NCBI GenBank assembly: GCA_032622095.1
Contig: CP136065.1
Span: forward strand, 63,347,094-63,411,093
Length of the DNA: 64,000 nucleotides
Source of the DNA: Siphonodentalium dalli
Lineage: Eukaryota > Mollusca > Scaphopoda > Gadilida > Siphonodentaliidae
Direction of reading: 5' to 3'
Made by a program: the position numbers and the translations under genes. Of this stretch, positions 22,730-34,257 are shown piece after piece; position 1 is the stretch's first letter, and each line of letters opens with the position of its first letter. The notes under the pieces were generated by a model. It was not told the origin of the DNA. It was given only the letters and a program-made list of their open reading frames with translations, and made no database searches.

Positions 22730-23200
22730 ACCTGTACGAAACCTGTGAACATCTTGTAATTTTGATAGGGAACCTTATAAAGTCAAACAAACAACGCGGC
22801 GAATATGCTTCTTAGGAATTATATGTTCTTGTTTAATGTACTACATTGTAGGTGAAGGTCCCAACTTGACATTGCACGATTTAAGTGAGATTGTGAGCGA
22901 TTTTGCTTTGTGTTGCTTACAATTTTGAAATTTATCATGGGTAAATGATTCAATATCTATTGCGACATCGGCTCACAAAAGCATGCAATCTCGAGTTGGG
23001 ACCACCTCCTAACGTGTAGCAGATTATTGAGGAACACGTGTTAACAAAGAAATAATATGACTCTTGTGTTTATTCAATGTTATAAAGTTCCCTGTCAGAA
23101 CGGGTCACAATATCAAAAGGTTCCCAGGTTTTGTTCTGGTTGAATATGATCTCTATAAGGGCTTTTGCCATATTATAGATTCATCGTATGATCTAAGAAT
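22730..23200. mobile_element. Long foldback element I, copy 2
   Basis: Shares with 14990-15490 the arms GGGAACCTTATAAAGTC / TTATAAAGTTCCCTGTC, the inner words GTGAGCGATTTTGC and GCGACATCGGCTCACAAAAG, and the right end GGTTGAATATGATCTC. It starts only about 65 bp after the exon 1 donor. Confidence 0.7.
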
Positions 23201-23649
23201 TATGATGGTTTGAGTCTTGGAGACACTTTGCCTTGGTTATTTGGGACACTACCGTGACAAGTCATATTATGCGCTGGGTAATAATCATAAATGTTGGGAA
23301 TAGGTTGGGAACGTATACTACTGTAAACATATTAACGTATAAATTGTATATGAACAAAACTACAGAGGACCCCCAACATTTACTTGTAACGAATGTAGTT
23401 GGAGTTTTAACGAACATTTATTTATGTGAATAGTGTGCTGTCACATATGTCGATTGAAACACTGAGTTATTTTCTCCCAATGTTACAAAATTTTAAATTC
23501 TTTAATATCGTTGAATTCAAATTACAAATTAGTGATGCAATTTTAATACAGGCAATAATTTATGGTAATTATTTTTGTATTAGTTCTTATGGACACTATA
23601 GCATAGCATATCATATTAATCGCTGAATTTTAGCCACATCGTACGGTAC

Positions 23650-24000
23650 CAATCACAAAAGTGGTATATTGTTGCGGTATTGAGCTCTCTCCTATCAGAA
23701 AAAGATGCAACTATACCGCAACACAGAAGGTTGTCGCGCTCAATATTGTGATATTGAGCGCAATATTTAGCGCTACAGAATTAAGTGCCATCACCTATCG
23801 AGCAATTCTTAGGACAGGGCGAGCATATTATATAATCAGGAGGAACAATGCATTAAACGTCTTTCGGTATATCGCAATATGAAGCATGAGATATCGCAAT
23901 ATTACACGCCAAATATCACAAGCGCTGCGCTTACAAAGCGCTGACAATCGAGATATTAGGCGCGAAAGTAGTCTGCTTAATAATTTGTATAACACTTTTT
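23650..24000 (+). repeat. Dispersed repeat H, copy 2
   Basis: Shares ACTATACCGCAACACAGAA, CTATCGAGCAATTCTTAGG and AACGTCTTTCGGTATATCGC with copy 1 at 12695. Contains GCGCTCAATATTGTG followed by ATATTGAGCGC, a short perfect palindrome near 23735-23765. Confidence 0.7.
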
Positions 24001-24984
24001 TCTGCTAGGTACTGTACATGAAACAGGTGACAAGGTTTTATATATTTAACTGCAAACATTCTGGGTCTGATTCAACTGGGATGCAGTTGGAAATTAATTG
24101 GTGGAACGGTGGACACCAGAACGGAGACCCTCTGGCCAGGGACGTGCAGCTTCGAATACAATGTAATTTCTATGTATACCGATCGCGCCGGAATGTTCTA
24201 TTTCTAAGATATAACAAAAGACAATGTGGCGCATTTCCATATATAGTCAGCATAGTGCTGGCTTTGCTCGTTCGGGGTAAGATATGTTTCTAAAGGTTAT
24301 TGCAAACAGTTCCCGGCGCATTCTTCGAACTTCCTTTGGTTTAATCAATTTGAACACTGGTTGACATAACACCGGTAGATACTTATTGAATTTATGTCAA
24401 CGATCGATGAAGTTATGGGGCAATTGTCACAAATTGATTTTAATCAGACTTCAACATACAGATCACACCAAATAGGCTAACATACAGGCGAGCCCAATCT
24501 TGGTATCAAAATAGGAGATTCAGCGAACCTGGGTACCTGGGTACCCACAATCAACGGATAGTGACCAAATTCATAACCAATAGAATAGCCAATAAAAATA
24601 CACCGTGACCCAACCGGTATGGTCACTTAATATAGTTCAGTACATGTATACACTGGTGGAAAGCCCACTGGTATAGACATTCATAACTGTTCTGTTACTG
24701 CATGATATTTGACAGCCTTTCTAAAACCTACAATTTGGGGTCCAAATAAACATTGGGCGGTAAATTTCCTGAAAATTAACTATTAGTACAGGGGTGAAAT
24801 GATTTCCCAACACATTCTCTTTATTTAGGCCCACGGGAACCGAGAGAAACTGTGTTAGTGCTTGTTTGATCATGTTACATCACATTGAAGTGGCTTTTAT
24901 ATGAAAACAGTAACTTAGAATGAAATAAACAATAATCATAGGGACCCAAATAAGCAGCATACATCGGGGATTTTTGGTTGACAT
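24001..24984. other. No gene supported
   Basis: A 91-codon frame at 24018-24293 lies between an acceptor-like TTTTTTCTGCTAG and a donor-like GGGGTAAGAT. It shows no known domain, and its frame does not fit exon 1. AGCGAACCTGGGTACCTGGG near 24522 is a small local repeat. Confidence 0.35.
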
Positions 24985-25373
24985 TTAACCCTTTACCCAA
25001 CAGAAGGGCCCTGTGCCAATGCATTCTCTTATATATGCGAGTCGACCATAGGTCGCCTCGCATATATAAGAGAATGCATTGGCTTAACACATTAAAAATT
25101 ATAAAATTGTTAAAGAATGTAAGAAAAAATGGTAAAAAAAGATTTTTTTAGGCCAATGCATTCTCTTATATATGCGAGGCGACCTATGGTCGACTCGCAT
25201 ATATAAGAGAATGCATTGGCACAGGGCATAACTGTAACCATCACAATGTGGTCAAGGAGCCGGTTCCAATGATATCCATATTTGTATGGTTTTATTGAGA
25301 CAGACCGAAGATATTTTAGGCTGTTGAAGCTTTATTTGGCCGGTTTTGGCCGTTTTGTTGGGTAAAGGGTTAA
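24985..25373 (+). mobile_element. Family A double-hairpin MITE, copy A3 (best reference copy)
   Basis: TTAA, CCCTTTACCCAACA, AGAAGGGCCCTGT, hairpin 1 (about 25014-25083: CCAATGCATTCTCTTATATA then TGCGAGTCGACC, loop ATA, and the return arm), spacer, hairpin 2 (about 25153-25221), right arm of about 150 bp, TGTTGGGTAAAGGG, TTAA. Hairpin 1 has GCGAGTCGACCATAGGTCGC at its tip, and hairpin 2 has GCGACCTATGGTCGACTCGC, so the two are reverse complements. The short minus-strand frame here is an artefact. Confidence 0.95.
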
Positions 25374-25588
25374 TAAGTGTATCGGTATCTTTATTTGTAT
25401 CCCGACAGTACATGAAGCGTGATGAAGGATACACATTGTTTTTGCTATGATATGTTGGTGGCTCGTTCGGTAATGTGCATAGTAAATTCGGACGACGAAG
25501 CTTGTTCGATTGCCGATAACCGCGCATGCGTAAGGACGGTAGCGCGATTGGCAACATTTGGGCAATTTTTGTCAGTTGCTTATCAGGT

Positions 25589-25940
25589 GCTGGCGTAGAG
25601 CATTAATTTCCCTATAGTTAAATTGTCCCTAAATGTGCAGCCTGTTCTCGTGAAATTAAGCAAATAATGGACTTATTTAATGATCAAAATAAAAGCATAT
25701 TGGAATTATTTAACCTAAATATACGATATATAAAACGCGGTTTTTAAAACAGTAAAATATTGGAGCTGGTGTAGAGCATTAATTTCCCTATAGTTAAATT
25801 GTCCCTAAATGTGCAGCCTGTTTTCGTGAAATTAAGCAAATAATGTGCTTATTTAATGATCAAAATAAAAGCATATTGGAATTATTTAACCTCAATATAC
25901 GATCTATAAAACGCGGTTTTTAAAACAGTAAAATATTAGA
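25589..25940. repeat. Two 176-bp tandem copies, nearly identical
   Basis: GCTGGYGTAGAGCATTAATT starts at 25589 and 25765. The copies differ at fewer than ten positions by eye. The unit contains AAGCAAATAATGGACTTATT, which recalls repeat E words. Confidence 0.9.
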
Positions 25941-25944
25941 CTAT

Positions 25945-26070
25945 TTCCATAGGAAATAAGCCCATATTGGCATGATATAATCTGCCTTTTTCATCGACAC
26001 GACTTCTACGGGCTTTTCGAATTTCCGAATCAAATAAGTACAGTATGGACCTATGTGATTGAGAAAAATA
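25945..26070 (+). repeat. Mosaic repeat E, AATAAGCCCATAT-type fragment
   Basis: GGAAATAAGCCCATATTGGCA followed by TCTGCCTTTTTCATCGACAC and AATCAAATAAGTACAGTATGG follow the same order as 56370-56530. Confidence 0.6.
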
Positions 26071-26729
26071 ACGAGAAACTAATCAAAATCGTGCATTCGG
26101 CAAATTTTTTAAATCTTACCAAAGGTTGTGCACTGATTCGTCAATCGATGTGAAATATGAATAAGACACATCGGTTTCAGGATCATTGCTAACTCGTAAC
26201 GAGTTATTCGCGGAATAACTGATTATTTGTTATGCGTATCGAAGTGTGGTTAAATCGATCACACAGACAATAGTTATCCGATTCATTTAAAACTATCAAT
26301 CAAACATGACACCAAGCTGATCAAAATTTTATTAGCTAATATTCGGCAAAGCCAGGCAACTAGAAACTGCAGATTAATTCCGATCAATCATCATCATCAT
26401 TCATAACGAAATCGACGAACACCCCACAAAAGTAACTCGAATTAAGACATAAAAATAAGCCAAAAGGCACTACTAGCATGAAAGATATATATAAAATTGC
26501 CAAGTCAGTGAATTCAAATTATGTAATAGGCGCTATGCATGTAATTTTCGAAAGTGTCAATCAGGGGGGGGGGGTATATGATACCAGAATCAACGTATAG
26601 TCCAAGAATTATACGTGTATCTTGGGTTAGGACTTCCCAAAGCGAAATATCATTTGCAGTAGGTTTGTAACGAACATGACATGCAATTGTCGGTCTCTCG
26701 CGGACAAGGACACCTATAGTTTGTGTACG
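26071..26729. other. No feature recognised
   Basis: AT-rich. A G run of about 10 bases at 26563. No supported frame. Confidence 0.4.
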
Positions 26730-27130
26730 TTAACCCTTTACCCAACAGAAAGGCCCTGTGCCAATGCATTCTCTTATATATGCGAGTCGACCATAGGTCG
26801 CCTCGCATATATAAGAGAATGCATTGGCTTAACACATTAAAAATTATAAAATTGTTAAAGAATGTAAGAAAAAATGGTAAAAAGTGTTAAAAAAAGATTT
26901 TTTTTTAGGCCAATGCATTCTCTTATATATGCGAGGCGACCTATGGTCGACTCGCATATATAAGAGAATGCATTGGCACAGGGCATAACTGTAACTATCA
27001 CAATGTGGTCAAGGAGCCGGTTCCAATGATATCCATATTTGTATGGTTCTATTGAGACAGACCGAAGATATTTTAGGCTGTTGAAGCTTTATTTGGCCGG
27101 TTTTGGCCGGTTTGTTGGGTAAAGGGTTAA
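26730..27130 (+). mobile_element. Family A double-hairpin MITE, copy A4
   Basis: Same build as A3, with only a few substitutions in the 150-bp right arm and a slightly longer spacer (extra GTGTTAAAAAAAG). Both hairpins and both TTAA sites are intact. High identity to A3 argues for recent mobility. Confidence 0.95.
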
Positions 27131-27448
27131 GAATCATGAGTACGTGTGGGTATAGGGGACACATCGTTTGATTGTTGAAAGACGTGCATGTAGATTCATG
27201 TATATATGACTGCTACGAACGGAAGGTGATGTGTATGAAAACGCCCATGTCTATTCAAAACTCTTCAATCCTTTCAATTCAATTTGAATTGAGAGTTTGT
27301 GAGATACCTAAACAAGTTTGGTCCTATTTCCAGGAGAGGTATACCATTTCGTTGAAGTTAGGTTATGAAGTGGATTTTTTTTATCATTTGTCGATGTATA
27401 TTTGACTGTGTACAAACTCTGGCAAATGTTCTCTAAATGTATTGGCGA

Positions 27449-27629
27449 ATAATAAATAGAGGATATCCACACTTTTTCAGTGGATATGGGTTATATCTCA
27501 TGAGTGATGACAAAACATTGAATTTCCACGAGTGGCTTTAGCCACGAGTGGAATTCAAATGTTTTGTCATCACGAATGAGATTTAACCCATATCCACTGA
27601 AAAAGTGTGGATATTCTGTTTATTATATA
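27449..27629. mobile_element. Foldback element, about 180 bp, TAATAAATAGAGGAT ends
   Basis: AATAAATAGAGGATATCCACA, then CTTTTTCAGTGGATATGGG, ATGACAAAACATTGAATT and CCACGAGTGGC pair with the mirror sequence. The tip is GGCTTTAGCC near 27537. A second, weaker inverted repeat follows to 27776 (ACTTGCC / GGCAAGTATATAATAAAC). The outer ends resemble those of 46545-46694. Confidence 0.8.
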
Positions 27630-27774
27630 CTTTAGTTACTTGCCTATGACCCCCAATGAATGTCAATACATCATAAATTTCACCAGTGGGATATCACTTA
27701 TATCTCACTAGTGGGATATAACTTATATCTCACTGCTAAAACGTTATAATTCATGGGCAAGTATATAATAAACT

Positions 27775-28045
27775 TCGATATTAGAGTGTATATTGTTCCC
27801 AAAGCTTCAGTATTGTAAAAACTATTTAAAGTGTTATCACAAATGGAGCTATTCTTAGGACAGGGCGAGCATAGTAAGACGGCACAATACATTGAACGTC
27901 TTTCGATATGTCGCAGTTTGAAGTGTGAGATATCACAATATTAGGCACGAGATATCGCAATATTAAGCGCGAAATATCACAAGCGGCGCGATATTGGGCG
28001 CGAAAGTAGTGCGCTCAAAATATCACTTGTTCTGATTGGTACAGT
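27775..28045 (+). repeat. Dispersed repeat H, copy 3
   Basis: GAGCTATTCTTAGGACAGGG, TTGAACGTCTTTCGATATGT and the chain GAGATATCGCAATATTAAGC match copies 1 and 2. Confidence 0.65.
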
Positions 28046-28499
28046 ATATATTGTTATATGCCTTCGAATATTGTATTTGTGCGGAGTATATATAATCTCG
28101 TTCGTAATTGTTGTTTAGTAGTTCGTCTTGTCCGCTATCTGAAAAAAAACATTACAGCTGTCAATTGAACATCTGCATAAATACAAATGGCAATAATAAT
28201 AGTGAACATCTATTTTACACGTGTCTTTATGTTCACTTAGCAAATCACAGTTCGTTGAGACGAATTATCTGCAATTTTGTTCAGTCAAATTTCCCATTGT
28301 GTGCACGATATAAAATATATAGCAAGAAACGTGACCAACAAAACATAGGTAGGCATTTTTGTCTCAGGAATAGGTCCTGGGACAGACCTTGACAGGCGAG
28401 ACAGTAGATTTTCAAGCACTGGGATTCAATTCCAGAAACATTTAAGAGAAACAATATTTATTTCTACCGCTTCCCGGCCCATTACAAATTAAAAATGGG

Positions 28500-29460
28500 G
28501 CAGACCGAGACGGAAGTATTCTCTGGACTGTTTCAGAAACATTATGTGTCTGTCATGCTATTCCCCCGCTCAATAGAAGTGACTGAGACAGACCGAGACA
28601 GAAGAATTATCAAGCATATTTTATTTAGGAATCATGGACTAGACTGGTTTTACTCTGACATCGACAGAGGCCAGAGAAATATTCCCTTGTCTGTTTCAGA
28701 AATATTATTTATTTATGATGTTCCCCGGCTCAATCGAAGTGACTGGGAGAGCCCGATACAGGCGAGATATAAATATTAGCTAACCTGTTTCAGAAATATT
28801 ATGTATCTATGATGTTCTCCGTCTCAATTAATAGAAGTGACTGGGAGAGCCCGATACAGGCCAGATATAAATATTAGCTAGCCTGTTTCAGAAATATTAT
28901 GTATCTATGATGTTCTCTGTCTCAATTAATAGAAGTGACTGGGACAGACCGGGACAGAAATATTCTCTAACCTTTTTCAGAAATATTATTATACATGATG
29001 TTCCCCGGCTCAATATAAGTGACTAGAACAGACCGTGGCATGTCATACAGAAGTTTTCTGAAGCCTGTTTCAGAATTAGAATTTATCTATGATGCTAGTC
29101 CGGCTCATCTAAGTGACTGGGACAGACCTAGACGTACAGGCCTTCCAGGAGTATTATCTAGCCTGTTTCAGAAATAGTATTTATCTATATATGATGTTCG
29201 CCGGCTCAATAGAAGCGACTTGGACAAACCGAGACAGGCCGTACATGTATTATTTAGCCTGTTTCATAAATACTATTTATCGCCGGATCAACAGAAGTGA
29301 CTGGTACAGTCCGAGACACATCAGACAGAAATATTATTTTTCTATGATGTTCTTTGGTTCAATAGAAGTGTCTGGCATAGACCTGTACAATAGAAGTGAC
29401 TGGGATAGACCGAGAGAGGCCATACAGAAATATTGTCTAGATATCTTATTTATCTATGCA
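28500..29460 (+). repeat. Diverged minisatellite, unit about 90-98 bp
   Basis: CCTGTTTCAGAAATATTAT is followed in each unit by TATGATGTTCYCCGGCTCAA and GAAGTGACTGGGACAGACCG. Unit starts are near 28784, 28882, 28971, 29064, 29162 and 29258, with more decayed units before. The frames at 28495-28779 and 29113-29463 translate the repeat. Confidence 0.85.
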
Positions 29461-29541
29461 TGATGTTAGGCGGGAGGGGTGTGGGATTTGTATTACGGGC
29501 AGTGGCTACTCCTCTACCCGACACCCACATCAAATGACCAG

Positions 29542-29885
29542 CCTGTTCTCCCAAAAATCGGCACATTATCTGCTTATACATAACTTATTTCAGGTAGATA
29601 ATCTACTTAGAATCGCCTATTTTTAGTCGCTAATGTGCTGAAAATGTGTTATCATAATGTGGCGATTCTAAGCAGATTATGTGCTGTCAATGAGACAAAT
29701 AAGCCAACCCACGACATTTCAGGTGTACATTCTTTAATATGTGCTTTCACTGTGCCCCGTGCCATAAAACGAAATAACAGATATGATTCAATTATCTGCT
29801 TATATCTCAATCAAATAATCACATTATGCTCCTATTTCACATTCTAGGTCGATTATGTGCGTATTTTCGCGAGGATATGTTGCAA
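29542..29885 (+). repeat. Mosaic repeat E, complete copy
   Basis: Starts CCTGTTCTCCCAAAAATCGG, then ACATTATCTGCTTAT, AGAATCGCC, GAGACAAATAAGCCAACCC, CATTTCAGGTGTACATTCTT, GAAATAACAGATATG, ending GTGCGTATTTTCGCGAGGAT. Its length of about 345 bp defines the family. Confidence 0.8.
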
Positions 29886-30059
29886 ATGACATACCCTCGG
29901 GAGGGAATGATTTCGAATAGGATTCTGAACGGTACACCAATAACCAAATGTCCAAATCTCGTAATGGCTGTCGTTGTGTTGGCCTGAGAGGTGCACGATG
30001 GGTTTTCTATTGCATTTGGGCGCAAATATCACATTCCATGGTCATAAAATAGAATTATA

Positions 30060-30620
30060 GGGTAACTGGTGGCTTGCTTCCACGTATACATATGTCCCAA
30101 TATTTTGTGTATCCTTATTGGATCTCTAGTATATGTTATAAAACATCTTCTGACAGATTTAATCCATTCCTATTGTCATAAAAAGGAAATTTGGGGTCAC
30201 TGGGGGATTGCTTCCCTGACAATTATGGCGTGCTTATATTTACTTGAAATTGTGTAAAAATCCTATTTCCATACTATCAGCACCCCTGTCCCAAGAATGT
30301 GTCTCTCCCGCCCGGAGCTCCAGTATTTTTTTATTACAGTGATATATTCTGCATAGATTTGTACAACTACCATGGTCATGCAAAGGCAATTTGGGGCTTG
30401 CTTCCTTCACATTGTGGGCCAAAAGACTCGAAAATTGATTAAAAATCATATTTGCATATTTATATCAGCATTACTGTCTCCTTTCTGGAATTCTAGTATT
30501 TATTAATAAAGGCATATCTCCTGAACAGATCTACAGAATTTTCTTGTTCATCAAAATATATTTCGGGTTCACTGATGGCTTGCTTCCCTCATATGGTGTA
30601 CATATTGACTTGAAATTTGG
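30060..30620. repeat. Diverged tandem repeat, 135-187-bp units
   Basis: Four occurrences of GG-TTGCTTCC near 30073, 30208, 30395 and 30578, each about 30-40 bases after a GTCATRAAA or GTTCATCAAA phrase and each followed by CTTGAAATT or CTCGAAAATTG. Confidence 0.6.
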
Positions 30621-31300
30621 GCCAATTCGCACACCAATGTTTACAACATTGGTATGCATGATATTCTCTAGGGGTCGATAGTGCAGGGTGTCTAAAACCA
30701 GAGGCTTCCTGGTCCAACTCAGTTGAAGTTAAGGGAAATGAACTTATGCAGACAGAACTTTGATTGTCCTTACATAGCTTATTAAGAAAATTAAGTCCAC
30801 AGGCTATCATCCCATGGTTCCGTATATGGTATAAGGAGTCTGCGTTCGGCCATCTTTACTACCAATGAAGGTCTTGTTCTACAAACTTCCGATCCAATTA
30901 CCATAACATAATTATAGTGTGTTGCCATATGGACCCCGTGCCTCAGTGGGCAAAGTATTGTATATAAATAATGTTCGATAAGCAAAACACTCAAAACCTT
31001 GGCGATTTTTCTGGGAGAGTTGTTCACGGTACCCATCCAACACCGAAATCCTTAATACATTAGCGAGCGACATGATGGTGAAACCTTTATACAAACCTCA
31101 CTATATACGATCATGATCGCCGATGCAAAACATTGAACAATGGCTATCACCGTGGACCCTCTAGTGATGCAACGGGCATCGCATTGCATAGGTCTAAAAT
31201 TTCCACAAATTGTCATTTTCAACTGTTAAATTGTCATATTAATCCAATACTGTTATAAACAAAATTGAAATTGAGCAAACATATTCTAAGTAGTTCTCTG
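30621..31300. other. No gene supported
   Basis: Overlapping minus-strand frames at 30589-31094 have no recognised domain. No repeat structure was seen. Confidence 0.4.
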
Positions 31301-31510
31301 TGTTTTGCGGCGATTCTCAGTGGTTCGCGGTGATTCTCAGTGGTTCGCGGTGATTCTCATTGGTTCGCGGTTATTCTCAGTGGTTCGCGGTGATTCTCAG
31401 TTATTCTCAGTGGTTCGCGGCGATTCTCAGTGGTTCGCGGTGATTCTCATTGGTTCGCGGTGATTCTCAGTGGTTCGCGGTGATTGTCAGTGGTTCGCGG
31501 TGATTCCTGG
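31301..31510. repeat. 20-bp minisatellite, about 10 units
   Basis: Unit GGTTCGCGGTGATTCTCAGT, with occasional C, T or G substitutions and one 10-bp half unit (TTATTCTCAG) near 31401. The following 60 bp (TTCCTGGTGAGCCCTGG, then CACCGCGAA / TCACGGTGAA) looks like decayed units in both orientations. Confidence 0.95.
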
Positions 31511-31732
31511 TGAGCCCTGGTCAGTCTCTAGGATTTCTGTTGATTCATATTAATCATTTCCACGCAGATTCACCGCGAAAAAAAATCACGGTGAATCCTA
31601 GTAATCCGCAGTGGGCTTAGTGGCATCCCACCGGTGTTGAGTGTTTTGCTCATCGCGCACTCTTTATGAACTGTACATGGCACAATTGTCTTCCATTCAC
31701 TGTCACATAATACGCACACTCGTTAAATGTGT

Positions 31733-31836
31733 CGGGATTCCTTTCATATTCCCAACGCTGTTTAAAAGCTCTTTAAATGCGTCGGGTTTCCTTTCATATT
31801 TCCATCGCTGTTTAAAAGCACTTCTTAAACACCTCC
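31733..31836. repeat. 52-bp tandem duplication
   Basis: GTCGGGATTCCTTTCATATT-CC-ACGCTGTTTAAAAGC occurs twice in a row. A third copy (GTCGGGATTCCTTTCATATT) is near 32498. Confidence 0.8.
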
Positions 31837-31913
31837 GTTATTTCGTCAATAACCCTAGTCTCAATCCTAACCTCGCCAGCCACGTGTAATTGCGATTTAA
31901 AACAAATCGCTAT
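31837..31913 (+). repeat. 77-bp dispersed repeat, copy 1
   Basis: GTTATTTCGTCAATAACCCTAG through CACGTGTAATTGCGATTT to CAAATCGCTAT has a partner of identical length at 43208-43284. Confidence 0.75.
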
Positions 31914-32221
31914 GAATTTTTAAAAGCACTTCTTCAAATATGGTCGTATTGACTGTCCAGCAATGCTCGATGAAGTTGGTTTGATTTAGCTATTAGGAAT
32001 GATGGTCGAGCTAAGAAAAGAAGAGAGACAAGTTTGTCAGTTACTTGCCAAGGGTCGCTGCGGTTTGACCGTCTTGGGTGGTACGTGTTATCAACTAGAA
32101 ATTAATCCTCTGGGGTTTCATTGCGGAACTAAATATGATGACATATCGATATGAACCCAGGTTTAAATGACGAGAACACACCAACTAGTGCATATACGAG
32201 TTTGTCATATTGTTATTGTAC

Positions 32222-32465
32222 TTAGTCCTTTCATGACTGGAGCTTCTTGTGCCAATGCATTTTCTTATATATGTGAGTCGCCCATATGGCGCCTCACATA
32301 TACGAGAATGCATTGGCCTATAAAAATAATTACCTTGATCTTGTAAGCCAATGCATGCTCTTATTTATGCGAGGCTCCCTGTGGCAGACTCGCATGTATA
32401 AGAGAATACACTGGCACACTATATTTAATGCCGCACCAGCGCAGCTCGAGTCACGAAAGGGTTAA
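32222..32465 (+). mobile_element. Family B MITE, copy B2
   Basis: Left end TTAGTCCTTTCATGACTGGA (decayed TTAACCC), right end TCACGAAAGGGTTAA. Two imperfect hairpins of the CCAATGCAT / ATGCATTGG kind are separated by only about 35 bp (AATAATTACCTTGATCTTGT). Tips are GTCGCCCATATGGCGCC and GGCTCCCTGTGGCAGACTC. Confidence 0.8.
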
Positions 32466-32881
32466 ACAAGTCAATATGTAGCATACGTTTCGTGCGTCGG
32501 GATTCCTTTCATATTTCCAGCGGTGTTTAGCAATCTTGCCCATAAAATGGGGTGCTTCGGGTATGAACCCCATAAACTCCCTTTAGTATCTTTTGTGTGA
32601 GCAATATTATAGAAAATTAACCGAAGATTACCTTTAATCTGAAAATATACTCGCATGAACCTGATTGGAGCTGCATTCAACACCATCATTGCATTTAACT
32701 GTATCATTTTCACAGCCCGTACCATGCTGCTTTGAATTCATGTCTCTTTACATGTGTCCTAAATAATTTATTTCACTTGTGTTTATGTTTAAGTTTTTTG
32801 TAAACTTTTTAGTGGATAGTTCTGGTCCCAATCGACCATTCTCGCTCAGTTGTATTTTATTTCTATAGTTTTCAGTTTCGT

Positions 32882-33141
32882 TTAACCCTTTCTATATTAA
32901 ATGGATTCCCACACTCAATTATAAAAGAATACATCGAAATGGTCTGTTATTCATTTGGAGTGGCGTTGGTGAAAAATAACCAACGACAGACCGGCAAAAG
33001 GTCGATTGAACTGTAGAAGGATTCATTTCCGTTGGAGGGAAATGTTCACATAATAAGTTCAACAAACGACGTTGAATTTAATATCTGAACATTTCCTAAG
33101 GGAACTCCTCGGCAATGAGTATTTATTAAATAAAGGGTTAA
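32882..33141. mobile_element. Family C MITE, copy C1 (piggyBac-like)
   Basis: TTAACCCTTTCTATATTAAA on the left, TTTATTAAATAAAGGGTTAA on the right, with an internal inverted pair GAGGGAAATGTTCA / TGAACATTTCCTAAGGGA flanking TTCAACAAACGAC. Confidence 0.85.
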
Positions 33142-34257
33142 TGCGATCCAATACTGCACATATTTGTTAGGCTCTTTTTCAGTTTAGTTTTATACCGTCG
33201 TGGTGTGGTCTCCTGACTGAAACAATGGTAAATCCCAACTAACCAATCACCTAGCGTAATACAAAGTGTTTACTGTAATTGAGTTCCTTAATGTTTGTAG
33301 AATTCTATCCGTACACCAAATATTATTTCATATTATGTATATGTGTAACTTCAAATAAAGTATTGAAACACATTAATATATCAAGATGTTCCGGCAATAA
33401 TCTGAATCATGGGCGCTGCATTTATTTCGGTTTTCTGTGACTGATTTCGTCAAGTTCACTTGATTCCGTTTAACGATGATCTGTAGAGGTTAGTGCTGGT
33501 ACTCATTATTATAATGACCAATGCACATGGTATGAGCAAACACGATACTGTATGTTACACAGAAAAATATTTTTTTGAAATCCTAAATTTGCCCTGAATC
33601 ATTGCTGTACTATTTCATGAAACGCGACGTTTAAACTAAGCACAAATGTAAATATCTACTACTTTATTCGGGACTTATTATTGAGTGATAAACACACGGT
33701 AACATTCACTGTATTACCCCCCCCCCCCCCCCCCCCCCCCGCAACAACAACAACAATAGTCACTGTGAGTAATTCGTTTATTTTATATCCCGCTCTGAAC
33801 ATCTCAGCGGAATGTTTCACGTCACTTTAAGAATGTTATAATTTTACTTTTTAGTTGCAATTAACTCCTTTTGGATTGTGATAATATTTTGGTTCTATTT
33901 ACATTCGCGAATATTGCGTATATCCTGGGTACCCATAGCAACGTCCTGGTGACCATGAGAAGTTGAACCAATTCAGCTTCAGCAACCCGCACGGGTCTCA
34001 CGATTGTCATTAAAATGCAGACATGCTAGCTCGGCGACCCAGGACTCCGAGCATTTATTTTAATTTGCGTCAAGCGCGTCCGGTTGACAAGTAATATTAA
34101 TTTTCGATCGATAATGTTCGCTTTTCGCCGCCATACGATGTAGAATATTGTGACAAACGGGTAGAGGTTCTTCTCAACATTCCGTTATAACACGCAATAA
34201 CGAGCGTGTATTAGCCAGCATTGGTGTATATGTCGATAAGTAAACATACTGACGACT
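33142..34257. other. No gene supported; poly-C tract inside
   Basis: 33717-33740 is a run of 24 C followed by GCAACAACAACAACAA. The remainder is AT-rich and unassigned. Confidence 0.5.

Noticed and set aside
24009-24276. Possible exon between TTTTTTCTGCTAG and GGTAAGAT
   Set aside because: No family recognised, and the open frame does not match the phase of exon 1.
31301-31510. CRISPR-like 20-bp repeats
   Set aside because: Units are contiguous with no spacers.
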